Positions 7,932-16,474 are shown, numbered from the stretch's first letter. The stretch: 64,000 bases of DNA from an uncultured Solobacterium sp. (GCA_938039295.1 CALHUY010000052.1:4835-68834), one strand, 5' to 3'. Program-made: numbers and translations. Notes: a model not told the origin generated them from the letters alone.

Positions 7932-10617
7932 CTTCTTTTGCCCCCTTTGCTGCAATTTCTTCTTTATCTAATTTAAATGGAATATCTGCTGGAATACCCT
8001 CCACTTCCACTGCTGTTGGAATACGATATTCACCATTAAAGTGATACATTGCCATATATGGTAATGTTGTGTTTTCGATTGGAGATAGTTCAATATTTCC
8101 ACTTAGAACTTGTTCATGGAAATTTGCATAGATTCCTTGGATATATGCTTGAATCTTATCGAAGTCGTAAATATTCTTTGGACTCTTGATATGTCTTGCG
8201 TCTATATCCACATCATCACGATGTTCGTTAAAAATCCATACTGCACACTTTCGACTCTTGATAAAATCTTCCTCTAAACTATTTAGTAATACTTGTTTTG
8301 GCATATCTCCACATTTATTGTAGACACGATTTAAATCAATCGTTTCATCCTTCATAGAGATATACTGTACAGCAGTTGGATTGTATTTCTTTCCTTGAAG
8401 ATTGTTTGTGACTATCATCATGTACGTTAACATCTGTAGACGTAATCCTTGTTTTACTTCATCTTCACTAATAGATAATACAGATGATTTGTAGTCAATG
8501 ATACGAATTAAATCTTGATATAAATCAATGCGATCAATAATGCCACGGATATTTACATTTCCAATCATTGTTTCAGGCAAACGGTATTCAAAGTGCTCGG
8601 GAATAAAACTAGAATCTTTTTCTAAATCATGCATGAATATCATAAATTTAGATAATGAATCTGCTAGTCTTTCCAAAGAAATATCATATAAATAGTGTTC
8701 GTTTGGATGTGTCATCTTAAGTACGTCAAAATATGGTCTGAGCACTTCCTTAATATTAATCGCTGTTAAGATATTCGTTCCATCTTCTTGTAATGCATAC
8801 TGTTTACGCTTTGCGTTATCATGCATATATTTATTTTTATAAGAAGATAGTAATGTATACATAAAATGATGTTGAATATTTCCAATTGTAATTGGATCTA
8901 GTGCTGAGAATTCTTGGTCAATAATTCCTAGTCCCTTTTGGATAAAGTATCCATATGGATTACGGTAGTATGACTCTACCGTACTAACAGAGCCATTTAA
9001 TACTCCTTTTTCATCTAAGAATAATTGTTGTGCAGTCTCTGGTGTTAATTCATGTTTTACTTCTACATGATTATCCACAATCAAAATTGGCCATGGTGTA
9101 TTTTCTTTCTTCATGTCCACTTTGGATTGCACTTCGTAAGCTAGTTGCATTTCTTTGCCTTGGTAGTCATTGGTGGAATAGGAATAGTAGATTTCTTCCG
9201 CCGAGGAATCAATCCATCGTAACGCATTCATATAGTAACCATAACGCTGATTCATACTTGGATAAGACGGTATCTTTGCAAGGTAATCTTCATCAAACAA
9301 GCCATTATGAACCGGAAAGCCTGGATAATTCTTTCCACTACATCCAATCACGTAAGTTAGTTCTTGTTTCTTCACTGGATGTGTTAAGTCCGTTACCGTA
9401 CAGATTGCGTCTGTAAATACAGCGCTATCTGAATGAATCCCTTGTAACATATGCATGATAAAAGGGATGTTCTCTACATCATGTTTCTCACTTGTCAAAA
9501 TAGACTGTAGAACATTACGTAACTGTCTACCTTCTTTCAATTCATGTTTATTCTGTAGAATCTTTTGGTTACGAATGATTTCAAATGCATTCATCAATAT
9601 TTCTTCAAATGTAGATGCTTTCATTAAGCTATCTAAATCTTGTTGGATATTGTTAAATAGCTCATCTGCTCGCTCTTCAAAGTAAGCGTAACGTGCAGAT
9701 TCCTTTTTAAATACTTCTGATGCTTCTAGATACTTTGATAAATGCTTAGGACATTCTACATCTACTAATACTTGGTCTAAATATTTTAAAACAGTAAATA
9801 GAGAGCGATTCTGTTTTTGATCATCAACACCAAACGCATCAATATAGAAAGCTTTCATCAGAGCTTCTTTATTTTTTCGATATGCAAGATTGACTAATGC
9901 AACATAGCGTTGAATTAGTCTAGCAGATACATCATGATGTACTGTTGAAAATGGGATTTCATATCTTGCGAAAACTTGTTGTACAACTGGATACTGTGTC
10001 TTCCATGAAGTAAGCACCAAGTTGCATGGTCTACGATACGTTGCGATATCTTGTGCAATCGCTTCAATCTCACGACGCGTACTTAATGCATAACGTAAGT
10101 GTTTTTGACTTGTTGTTATATTAGTTACTTTCGTTTTGTCTTTGAGTTGTTCTAAGATTTCCACATAGTATGGATCTGCCTCAAAGAAAGGATATACTTC
10201 TACATCATCTTGTTGTAATTTCTGAATTGCAGCTTCCTTATTTTTTACATTCTCTTTTTCCACAAAAGGAATATCTAAAAGTATGCGGATGATTTCCTTT
10301 AGTTCCTTTTCTTGTTCGTTTGTCTCCGGTAGTGAGTCAACGTGAATGTTGCGTTGTATACACTCTAATACAAACTGAAAAATCTCCTGAATAAACGCAG
10401 GATAATCAAACATCTTTTGATATATTGGAAACTCATCACTTCTCTTTTTTAAAGTATGAGAAATCTTCAACAGTGCCGCATATTTATCTGTATGTTTCTC
10501 TCCTAAAGCAACAGAAAGGGGAACTGCTAGTACATTCGCAACGACGCCATGATTATGTTTTGCGAGATCTTCATAGATATACTCTTTTTGATAATTCGAA
10601 CATAAAATTGTTTTCAT
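7918..10617 (-). CDS. addB: ATP-dependent nuclease subunit B (AddB/RexB-like, short form)
   Basis: Second subunit of the recombination helicase-nuclease, 899 residues, clearly shorter than Bacillus AddB (about 1170). The C-terminal nuclease is intact: NIRGIIDRIDLY, then IRIIDYKSS. No Walker A is visible near the N-terminus. The segment where AddB proteins have a cysteine before PF (part of an iron-sulphur site) reads NPYGYFIQKGLGI, and no CxxC cluster follows the nuclease. It is therefore closer to RexB of lactic acid bacteria. Identity rests on the adjacent overlapping addA and the nuclease motifs. Confidence 0.88.
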   Translation of the reverse strand: MKTILCSNYQKEYIYEDLAKHNHGVVANVLAVPLSVALGEKHTDKYAALLKISHTLKKRSDEFPIYQKMFDYPAFIQEIFQFVLECIQRNIHVDSLPETNEQEKELKEIIRILLDIPFVEKENVKNKEAAIQKLQQDDVEVYPFFEADPYYVEILEQLKDKTKVTNITTSQKHLRYALSTRREIEAIAQDIATYRRPCNLVLTSWKTQYPVVQQVFARYEIPFSTVHHDVSARLIQRYVALVNLAYRKNKEALMKAFYIDAFGVDDQKQNRSLFTVLKYLDQVLVDVECPKHLSKYLEASEVFKKESARYAYFEERADELFNNIQQDLDSLMKASTFEEILMNAFEIIRNQKILQNKHELKEGRQLRNVLQSILTSEKHDVENIPFIMHMLQGIHSDSAVFTDAICTVTDLTHPVKKQELTYVIGCSGKNYPGFPVHNGLFDEDYLAKIPSYPSMNQRYGYYMNALRWIDSSAEEIYYSYSTNDYQGKEMQLAYEVQSKVDMKKENTPWPILIVDNHVEVKHELTPETAQQLFLDEKGVLNGSVSTVESYYRNPYGYFIQKGLGIIDQEFSALDPITIGNIQHHFMYTLLSSYKNKYMHDNAKRKQYALQEDGTNILTAINIKEVLRPYFDVLKMTHPNEHYLYDISLERLADSLSKFMIFMHDLEKDSSFIPEHFEYRLPETMIGNVNIRGIIDRIDLYQDLIRIIDYKSSVLSISEDEVKQGLRLQMLTYMMIVTNNLQGKKYNPTAVQYISMKDETIDLNRVYNKCGDMPKQVLLNSLEEDFIKSRKCAVWIFNEHRDDVDIDARHIKSPKNIYDFDKIQAYIQGIYANFHEQVLSGNIELSPIENTTLPYMAMYHFNGEYRIPTAVEVEGIPADIPFKLDKEEIAAKGAKEDENL

Positions 10618-10628
10618 ATTTAGATTTT

Positions 10629-10656
10629 ATCATAGGCAATCCTGCATATTTGTTAA
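10629..10656 (-). promoter_or_regulatory. Candidate promoter of addBA
   Basis: On the minus strand, -35 TTAACA (10651-10656), 16-base spacer, -10 TATGAT (10629-10634). The predicted start of transcription lies only about five bases before the addB ATG at 10617, and no Shine-Dalgarno sequence is visible. Confidence 0.5.
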
Positions 10657-10800
10657 AATATCCTGTTTTGTACAAAAAATTTGGACAAACTTACTGGATT
10701 TTTCAAAATCTGCGTGCCTATAATTAATTTGACAAACACTACATAAGCATCAACTAACAATACAAAACTAAATACAATTACTCGGAGGGAAGTATTTACC

Positions 10801-11622
10801 ATGGCAATTTGTGCTATTCTAGGCCAGAAGCTAGACAGTAGGAAAGACGGAGACGACTGTCTATTTAACGGTTATTTAGAAGATTATCTCAGCCTTAAGG
10901 AAAATGAGATTGAAGACAATTTAAAAGAAACATTTGAAAAAGTATTAGAAAGAGATCCAGACACAAAGATTTGTGTGGATTTACATTGTGCCGTCAACGT
11001 TGAAGCAATTAGTAACCAAATCATCCGCTATAAAGACATCTGCAAGCTTAACGGAAAACCACTCGTGATTCCTTACATCTTGTATTTTCACCATGATGAT
11101 GAAGATAGAGCTATCATCATCTATGATTGCAAGCAATATGGCTATATCTACGCAAAGGGTCTTTACTACTGCATGACAGAGCCAGCTGGCGAATTTATTG
11201 ACTGCAAGAATGAGATTGTTGCGATTTCTTCTAAACAGGAAACAATCTTAAAAGTTCTTGATCAATTATTCACTGTCAAAGCAGGTTCTATTCAGCGCAG
11301 TATTGACCATGAACTTTTCCATAATTACGAAGAGTTAAAAACTGCATCCAAAGAAGCTGCCAATGCGCTAAAACTTGAAGCGATGGAAAAACTTCCTGCA
11401 TTAGAAGATCGTACACACGCTATCTACCACTATGTAACAAACTGGTTCCTCTTAAAGAAGGTTCTCTATGTTCAATACATGGTAAATAAGAATATCTTAT
11501 CTAGTGTTCACGAAAACAATATCAAGAAACAGAGAAATCAAGCAAAGATGAATTCTGAAGAAATTGATATTCTCAGTTTCAGTGAAATGTGGAGATTGCC
11601 TAAACAAGAATCTCTTGCATAA
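10801..11622 (+). CDS. Hypothetical cytosolic protein
   Basis: A 273-residue soluble protein that I do not recognise. It has no signal peptide or membrane segment. It is rich in acidic residues and cysteines (about ten, for example CVDLHC, YDCKQ, YYCM, DCKN) without a clear metal motif. The C-terminal third is helical and basic (VHENNIKKQRNQAK). A strong ribosome site GGAGGGA (10784-10790) precedes the ATG. The upstream region holds a TATAAT at 10719-10724 and a TTGACA at 10729-10734, which do not form one standard promoter. It is a monocistronic gene divergent from addBA, closed by its own terminator. Confidence 0.8.
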   Translation: MAICAILGQKLDSRKDGDDCLFNGYLEDYLSLKENEIEDNLKETFEKVLERDPDTKICVDLHCAVNVEAISNQIIRYKDICKLNGKPLVIPYILYFHHDDEDRAIIIYDCKQYGYIYAKGLYYCMTEPAGEFIDCKNEIVAISSKQETILKVLDQLFTVKAGSIQRSIDHELFHNYEELKTASKEAANALKLEAMEKLPALEDRTHAIYHYVTNWFLLKKVLYVQYMVNKNILSSVHENNIKKQRNQAKMNSEEIDILSFSEMWRLPKQESLA

Positions 11623-11629
11623 ACATACT

Positions 11630-11655
11630 ACCTCGACTGCTTGTCGAGGTTTTCA
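11630..11655 (+). terminator. Intrinsic terminator
   Basis: ACCTCGAC, loop TGCTT, GTCGAGGT followed by TTTC: an 8-bp GC-rich stem just after the hypothetical gene. Confidence 0.85.
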
Positions 11656-11727
11656 TTTACCCAAAACAGTGATTTTAATGCCTAATTACGCGATATATGG
11701 TAACATTTTAAAGTAAAGAGGTGTTAT

Positions 11728-12513
11728 ATGACAAAGAAGCTAGCTGTAGCAGCACTGCTCATGTTTCTGATTATCGCTACTTTAATTGGTAGTACCTTAA
11801 TCAAAAATGATTTCTTGAATCCAGAAAAAGAGCCAGTTGTTACTACAACAGAAGATAAAAAAGAAGAGGAGAAAAAGGAAACCCCTAAGCCCGAAGTTGA
11901 CCCTGAAACAGATACACGCTTCAGCGATACAAACAGTATCCTACTTCTTGTAAACAAAAAACATAAACTAGAAGAAACTTATGTTCCATCTGATTTAACA
12001 ACTGTAAATGTTAGTACAAACGGTACTGAATGGACTCTGCGTAAAGAGGCTGCGAAAGCCCTTGAAGACTTATTCAATGCCGCAAAAGAAGATGGCATTA
12101 CATTACGTTTAGGAAATGGATATCGTTCCGGTTCTTACCAAGGGCAGTTATATCAATCCAGTGTTAATCGTATCGGTGAGGCAAGCACAAATAAGACCAC
12201 CGCAAAAGCTGGATATTCCGAACTACAAACTGGCTTAGCAGCTGCGATTCTCGGTGCGGATACAACCACAGATTTTAATACTAGCTTTGCAAAATCTGAT
12301 GAATATAAGTGGCTCCAAGAAAATGCATATAAATACGGTTTTATCTTACGTTACCCAGAAAACAAAGACTCTATTACTGGTTATTCTTATATGCCATGGC
12401 ATTATCGTTACGTTGGAAAAGACATAGCTGAACAGATTCATGAAGCAGGTAACGATACAACATTCGAAGAATTCTTCGGTCTAAAAGGTGGAGACTACGA
12501 AAAAGAAAGCTAA
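11728..12513 (+). CDS. VanY-family (M15B) D,D-carboxypeptidase-like protein, probable pseudoenzyme
   Basis: A 261-residue surface protein with an N-terminal membrane helix or signal (about 5-25), a charged Glu/Lys/Pro linker (about 30-65) and a VanY domain. Family landmarks present are GNGYRSGSYQ, AGYSELQTGLA and MPWHYRYVG. Active VanY enzymes read SxHQTGLAxD and EPWH, giving zinc ligands His, Asp and His plus a catalytic Glu. Here these are Leu166, Ala173, the retained His225 and Met222. Two zinc ligands and the catalytic base are thus missing. Peptidoglycan D,D-carboxypeptidase activity is unlikely; a binding or sensory role is an inference. AAAGAGGTG precedes the start, and a paralogue lies at 28132. 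Confidence 0.88.
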   Translation: MTKKLAVAALLMFLIIATLIGSTLIKNDFLNPEKEPVVTTTEDKKEEEKKETPKPEVDPETDTRFSDTNSILLLVNKKHKLEETYVPSDLTTVNVSTNGTEWTLRKEAAKALEDLFNAAKEDGITLRLGNGYRSGSYQGQLYQSSVNRIGEASTNKTTAKAGYSELQTGLAAAILGADTTTDFNTSFAKSDEYKWLQENAYKYGFILRYPENKDSITGYSYMPWHYRYVGKDIAEQIHEAGNDTTFEEFFGLKGGDYEKES

Positions 12514-12537
12514 ACGACACAACAAATCCTTATAGTA

Positions 12538-12560
12538 AAAAAATCCCTACTGGGATTTTT
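12538..12560. terminator. Bidirectional terminator between the VanY-like gene and queT
   Basis: AAAAATCCC, loop TACT, GGGATTTTT: A-tract and T-tract flank a short GC core between two convergent genes. Confidence 0.8.
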
Positions 12561-12566
12561 TATTGT

Positions 12567-13073
12567 TTATTCTACGAATAACTTTGTTTTATCTAATGCT
12601 TTGACTAGGAAGTAACCAATGACTACTGAGATTAATTCTCCGATTGCGACGAATGAACCATTGATGAGTGTTCCTAATACAATTTCATTTGGCATAAATA
12701 GGTATGCAAGTTCTGCACCTACGAAGAAGAAGTTAAAGATTACAGGCATTAAGCAAGCAAGTAGTGGGATATCATTTACTTTCTTATCTTTTAATACCCA
12801 TGTGCAGTAAGCTGCACCGAATGTTGCGATTGTTCCGATAATCGCATCTAAGAATCCAGTTGGATTAACACCTATCATCGCTCCAATTAGGTTTGTTAAG
12901 AAACAACCTAGTGTTACACCCCAAATAGATGGTTTGTAAATTAATGGAAGTAGTGTTAAAGCTTCTGCGATTCTGACTTGTACATTACCATATGTAAATG
13001 GTGCTAGTACTAATGATACGACAGTATAGATTGCCGCAATCATCCCAACCCTAGTTAAGGTCTTCATGTTCAT
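12567..13073 (-). CDS. queT: QueT-type ECF transporter substrate-binding (S) component
   Basis: A 168-residue membrane protein with about five hydrophobic segments and the QueT signature VQVRIAEALTLLPLIY near residues 31-46, followed by GVTLGCFLTNLIGA and LDAIIGTIATF. QueT captures a queuosine precursor, and energy comes from a shared ECF ATPase module, which is not encoded here. The assignment is reinforced by a preQ1-I riboswitch immediately upstream on the same strand, whose 3' arm contains the ribosome site. The gene stands alone between a shared terminator and its own promoter. Confidence 0.92.
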   Translation of the reverse strand: MNMKTLTRVGMIAAIYTVVSLVLAPFTYGNVQVRIAEALTLLPLIYKPSIWGVTLGCFLTNLIGAMIGVNPTGFLDAIIGTIATFGAAYCTWVLKDKKVNDIPLLACLMPVIFNFFFVGAELAYLFMPNEIVLGTLINGSFVAIGELISVVIGYFLVKALDKTKLFVE

Positions 13074-13086
13074 AAAAATATCATCT

Positions 13087-13124
13087 CCTTATTTTCATTT
13101 AACGTCAGGTAGCTGCTACTGACG
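13087..13124 (-). promoter_or_regulatory. preQ1-I riboswitch controlling queT
   Basis: Read on the minus strand: stem P1 CGTCAG (13119-13124), ten-base loop TAGCAGCTAC, closing strand CTGACG (13103-13108). An A-rich tail TTAAATGAAAATAAGG runs into the Shine-Dalgarno AAGGAG. The layout and loop match the class I preQ1 aptamer, close to the Thermoanaerobacter (Tte) version as I remember it (CGCAGUAAC loop, UUAACAAAACAAGG tail). The tail would pseudoknot with the loop and hide the ribosome site, giving translational repression by preQ1. Confidence 0.85.
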
Positions 13125-13143
13125 GGATTGTGTCCGGTTATTT

Positions 13144-13171
13144 ATTTTACGCTATTCATTCTTTTCGTCAA
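13144..13171 (-). promoter_or_regulatory. Promoter of queT
   Basis: -35 TTGACG (13166-13171), 16-base spacer, -10 TAAAAT (13144-13149) on the minus strand; transcription would begin just upstream of the riboswitch. Confidence 0.7.
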
Positions 13172-13221
13172 TATAAAACTATTTTTTATTGTACTTTATT
13201 CTGTTTAAAATATCTTTTTTC

Positions 13222-13255
13222 ATAAAAAAGATACTATTCTTTTAATAGTATCTTT
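13222..13255 (-). terminator. Terminator after the MetE-like gene
   Basis: On the minus strand, AAAGATACTATT, loop AAAAG, AATAGTATCTTT followed by further T residues: a 12-bp perfect stem downstream of the stop at 13275. Confidence 0.88.
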
Positions 13256-13274
13256 ACATGCGTGCATGCGTTTT

Positions 13275-14393
13275 TTAGTTACTCCAAACACTTTCTGCAA
13301 TTTCTTTTACAAGTGCTAATTTTGCCCACTGTTCTTCTTCTGTTAACTTGTTGCCTTCTTCAGTTGACGCAAATCCACACTGTGGAGAAAGATATAAATT
13401 CTCTAATGGTACATATCTAGCCGCATCGTGAATACGTCTGATGATACGATTCTTATCCTCAAGTTCTGCAAACTTTGTTGTAATCAAGCCTAATACAACC
13501 TTCTTTCCTTCTGGAATATATTTAAGCGGTTCAAATCCACCTGAACGTGCATCATCATATTCTAAATAGAAAGCATCCACATCTTCCCTAGCGAATAGGT
13601 ATGGTGCGATTGGATCATATGCACCTTCACTTGCGTATGTACTATGGAAATTTCCACGACAAACATGGGTTGTAATAACCATATCTTCCGGATGATTTGC
13701 GATAGCCGCATTATTAATCTCAATTTCTTCTTCCGCAATTACTCGTAAACTTTCTTCAGTGATATTAAAAATCTTCCAGAATGCACGGTCCGCATAGAGT
13801 GTCCATGTACAATCATCCAACTGTAGGTTACGACAACCTGCTGCGTATAACTCTTGAATCACTGTCTGATATGCTTTAACAATATCCGCCTTTAATTCAT
13901 CGTCTGTTGGATAGTGCTTTCTAGTCTCTGCAATAAACTCAGGTAAGCGTAATTGAATTAATAGCTGCGCTGGTGATGGGATTGTCTGTTTGGCAACTGT
14001 GTTTTCATCTTCATGTGCTTTTACAAACTTGAAATGTTCAATAAATGGATGATTTTCACCTGAAATCTTTCCTACAACTACTGCTGTTTCTGCCTTTGTT
14101 TCTTCATCATGGAAACGTAAACCCTGGCTAGACTTCTGGAAGGAGATTCCATTTAATCCCCAGAAGAAATCTAAATGCCACCAACCACGGCGGAACTCAC
14201 CATCTGTAATTGTGTGATATCCAGCCTTTTTCTGTTTCTCGATGAGGTCAAGAATGTAGTAATCTTCTACTTTCTTTAATTCTTCTTGTGTTATTTCATT
14301 ATTTTGAAACTTTTCTCTTGCGACCTTGAGCTTTTCAGGTCGTAGAAAACTACCCACGTAGTCATAACGGAATGGTACATGATTCTGTGTCAT
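13275..14393 (-). CDS. Cobalamin-independent methionine synthase family protein (MetE C-terminal-like, YxjG type)
   Basis: A 372-residue protein matching only the catalytic barrel of MetE, as in Bacillus YxjG/YxjH. Zinc-site motifs are present: THVCRGNFHSTY (His and Cys), LEYDDARSGGFEPL, and SPQCGFAS for the late Cys. The N-terminus RYDYVGSFLRP and TDGEFRRGWWHLDF are standard for this short family. It lacks the MetE folate-binding N-terminal half, so the methyl donor is uncertain; transfer to homocysteine to give methionine is likely. AAGAGG precedes the ATG. The Nudix gene ends 25 bases upstream on the same strand, suggesting an operon. No S-box or T-box was seen in front of the pair. Confidence 0.88.
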   Translation of the reverse strand: MTQNHVPFRYDYVGSFLRPEKLKVAREKFQNNEITQEELKKVEDYYILDLIEKQKKAGYHTITDGEFRRGWWHLDFFWGLNGISFQKSSQGLRFHDEETKAETAVVVGKISGENHPFIEHFKFVKAHEDENTVAKQTIPSPAQLLIQLRLPEFIAETRKHYPTDDELKADIVKAYQTVIQELYAAGCRNLQLDDCTWTLYADRAFWKIFNITEESLRVIAEEEIEINNAAIANHPEDMVITTHVCRGNFHSTYASEGAYDPIAPYLFAREDVDAFYLEYDDARSGGFEPLKYIPEGKKVVLGLITTKFAELEDKNRIIRRIHDAARYVPLENLYLSPQCGFASTEEGNKLTEEEQWAKLALVKEIAESVWSN

Positions 14394-14418
14394 TGTTTTT
14401 GCCTCTTATTATCTTTCT

Positions 14419-14955
14419 TTAGATTTTTCCTCTATTCTTCATCTCTTGAATAAACATCGCCATGGAAACTGTCTTCGCATCAGGAATTTTTCCTTCCATA
14501 ATTCGTTCTATCAATTCCTCTAAGCTATATTTATAGATTTGAATCTTTTCATCTTCATCTAAGTGTTGACCAATGTATTGATCTACTTTTGCATAATATA
14601 AATCGATGACTTCTGTATCATAGGCAGGAGTCGGATATATCTTACCCATATAGATCCAATCTTTTCCTGTATATCCTGTTTCTTCTTGGATTTCTCTTTT
14701 CGCAGTTGTAAGTGAATCTTCACCTTCTTCTTTTTTGCCAGCTGGAAATTCTAATGTTTCTTCTTGTTGTGCATATCTAAACTGTTTAACGAAGAAGAAT
14801 TTACCGTCATCATCTTCAAGTGCGATACCAACTCCACCAATGTGCTGCACAACTTCCCTTTCAACTGTCAGATTTTCTTCTATTTCAACTATATCTTTAT
14901 ATACATGTAAAATCTTTCCTTCAAAGATTTCTTCTCTTGTTAGTAATCTATTCAT
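14419..14955 (-). CDS. Nudix hydrolase, ADP-ribose pyrophosphatase type
   Basis: A 178-residue enzyme with the Nudix box spread over GKKEEGEDSLTTAK and REIQEETGY (GX5EX7REUXEEXGU pattern). The fold before it, VVQHIGGVGIALEDD and KQFRYAQQEETLEFPAG, is characteristic of NudF-like ADP-sugar pyrophosphatases that split ADP-ribose into AMP and ribose-5-phosphate. The start is the ATG at 14955 (MNRLLTREE), preceded by GGAGAAGG; an in-frame start ten codons upstream lies before this ribosome site. Cytosolic, first gene of a probable pair with the MetE-like gene. Confidence 0.9.
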   Translation of the reverse strand: MNRLLTREEIFEGKILHVYKDIVEIEENLTVEREVVQHIGGVGIALEDDDGKFFFVKQFRYAQQEETLEFPAGKKEEGEDSLTTAKREIQEETGYTGKDWIYMGKIYPTPAYDTEVIDLYYAKVDQYIGQHLDEDEKIQIYKYSLEELIERIMEGKIPDAKTVSMAMFIQEMKNRGKI

Positions 14956-15289
14956 AATGATGTTCCTTCTCCATGCGGATATCATACACTAGATATATTT
15001 GAAATACCGTGAAGAATTGATGAAATACAATAGATATTGAAAAGTTATTATTTATACTTTTCTTTTATATTTCTTGTAAATATACATGCATGCATATCTG
15101 TATATGACCATTACATCATGCATCATGAAAATTTTTCCTTTCAGAATCAATGTTTTATTTACATCATTTTCAGTATATTCTTTCTCATATCGCTATCTAT
15201 GTAAATAAAATATAAAGATTTTATCTTTTTATGGGTTCATGTTTTCTATTTTGTTCTATAATTAATATGTTCTATATGGGAGGAAAACT
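14956..15289. other. Intergenic region between the divergent Nudix gene and the phn operon
   Basis: No gene is seen in these 334 bases. The region is strongly AT-rich. It holds a 12-bp inverted repeat (15153-15210), a TATAAT -10 element at 15257-15262 without a good -35, and a GGGAGGA ribosome site at 15278-15284 for the lipoprotein gene. No known riboswitch motif was recognised. Confidence 0.6.
15153..15210. repeat. 12-bp perfect inverted repeat upstream of the phosphonate operon
   Basis: TTTTATTTACAT at 15153-15164 and its exact reverse complement at 15199-15210, separated by 34 bases, ending about 47 bases before the TATAAT at 15257. It could be a paired operator or a long hairpin. Confidence 0.6.
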
Positions 15290-16366
15290 ATGAACATCAA
15301 GAAAGCATTGGCTTCAGTTTTGACACTTGCTTTATTAGCAGGTTGTACAGGCGGTAACTCAACAGCTTCAAACACTACAGCATCAACAAATGATAATGGT
15401 CGTAAGCAACCTGCAGAAACAGGTTCTAAAGATATCGACACATTGAAGTTCCAATTTGTTCCATCAAGACCAGTTGATGAAATTAAGGCCACAACAGAAG
15501 GCCTAGATCAATTAGTCATCGAAGCAATGAAGAAGAGAGGCTACAACATTAAGAATGTTGAAATCTCTGTCAGTGATTCTTATGAAGCCGCTGGTGAGGC
15601 TTTATCTGCTGGTTCAGTAGACGTTGCTTGGTTACCAGGTGGTACTTATGCATTATATTCAAATGAATCAGATGTTATCTTAACAGCTACACGTAAAGGC
15701 TTATCTAACGATTCCGAAAAACCTGCTGAATGGAATGGCGATGCACATATGACTGTGAATAAGGATACTCCAGTTACATATTACAAAGGCTTAATTTATG
15801 CAGGACCATCTGAATATGGACAAGAGCTTGCTAAGAAAGTCAATGCTGGTGAAGCATTAACTTGGGAAGACTTAAACAAGGCTAAGTGGGCAGTTAGAGA
15901 CGTTACAAGTTCTGCTGGTTATATCTATCCTACAATGTGGTTAATGGACAACTACGATGGTAAGACTATTAGTGATCTAGCTAACGTTACAACATTAGAC
16001 TACGCTGGTGAATTCATGCAGGCTGCTGCTGGACAGATCGACGTTATCGTATGTTACGCTGATGGTCGTCAAGACTATGCAAAACAATGGCAAGAAGAAT
16101 GGGGTCGCAAGGATTCTATTTGGAATGAATTGAATGTTATCGGTGTTACAAAGAATATCTATAACGATACAGTATCTGTAACAATGGCTAAGGAAGACAT
16201 CTATAATAAGGAATTCATTGAAGCAATGCAGGATTCCCTCATCGAAATCGCAAATACAGATGCAGGTAAGAAGATCTTCGGTATCTATAAGCACACAGGT
16301 TATGCTAAGGCTGAAGATGCAGATTACGATGGAGCTCGTCAAGCTTTATCTGTAATTGAAAAATAA
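15290..16366 (+). CDS. phnD: Phosphonate ABC transporter substrate-binding lipoprotein (PhnD-like)
   Basis: A 358-residue lipoprotein: signal peptide with lipobox LLAGC and lipidated Cys19, then a Thr/Ser/Asn-rich linker. The mature domain is PhnD-like, with LKFQFVPSRP near the start of the fold, AGSVDVAWLPGGTYALY, WAVRDVTSSAGYIYPTMW and QIDVIVCYADGRQ. It captures phosphonate, phosphite or a related oxyanion outside the membrane; the exact ligand cannot be told. GGGAGGA precedes the ATG. It is followed by a hairpin and then phnC and two permeases, a complete importer without any C-P lyase or phosphonatase in the window. Confidence 0.92.
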   Translation: MNIKKALASVLTLALLAGCTGGNSTASNTTASTNDNGRKQPAETGSKDIDTLKFQFVPSRPVDEIKATTEGLDQLVIEAMKKRGYNIKNVEISVSDSYEAAGEALSAGSVDVAWLPGGTYALYSNESDVILTATRKGLSNDSEKPAEWNGDAHMTVNKDTPVTYYKGLIYAGPSEYGQELAKKVNAGEALTWEDLNKAKWAVRDVTSSAGYIYPTMWLMDNYDGKTISDLANVTTLDYAGEFMQAAAGQIDVIVCYADGRQDYAKQWQEEWGRKDSIWNELNVIGVTKNIYNDTVSVTMAKEDIYNKEFIEAMQDSLIEIANTDAGKKIFGIYKHTGYAKAEDADYDGARQALSVIEK

Positions 16367-16383
16367 GATACATAAATTTATGT

Positions 16384-16412
16384 GGGCGATATTCGAAATA
16401 TCGCCCATTTTA
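16384..16412 (+). terminator. Hairpin between phnD and phnC
   Basis: GGGCGATATT, loop CGA, AATATCGCCC followed by ATTTTATTT: a 10-bp stem. It may partially terminate so that the binding protein is made in excess over the membrane parts. Confidence 0.75.
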
Positions 16413-16474
16413 TTTCGTTTTTAATGTATGATTATTTCGTAAATAATCTATGCATATAGTGATGGAGAATAGAT

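Noticed and set aside
15084..15096. Frequent GCATGC and ATGCATGC words across the window
   Set aside because: The approximate count is near what the base composition predicts, and copies fall in genes and spacers alike.
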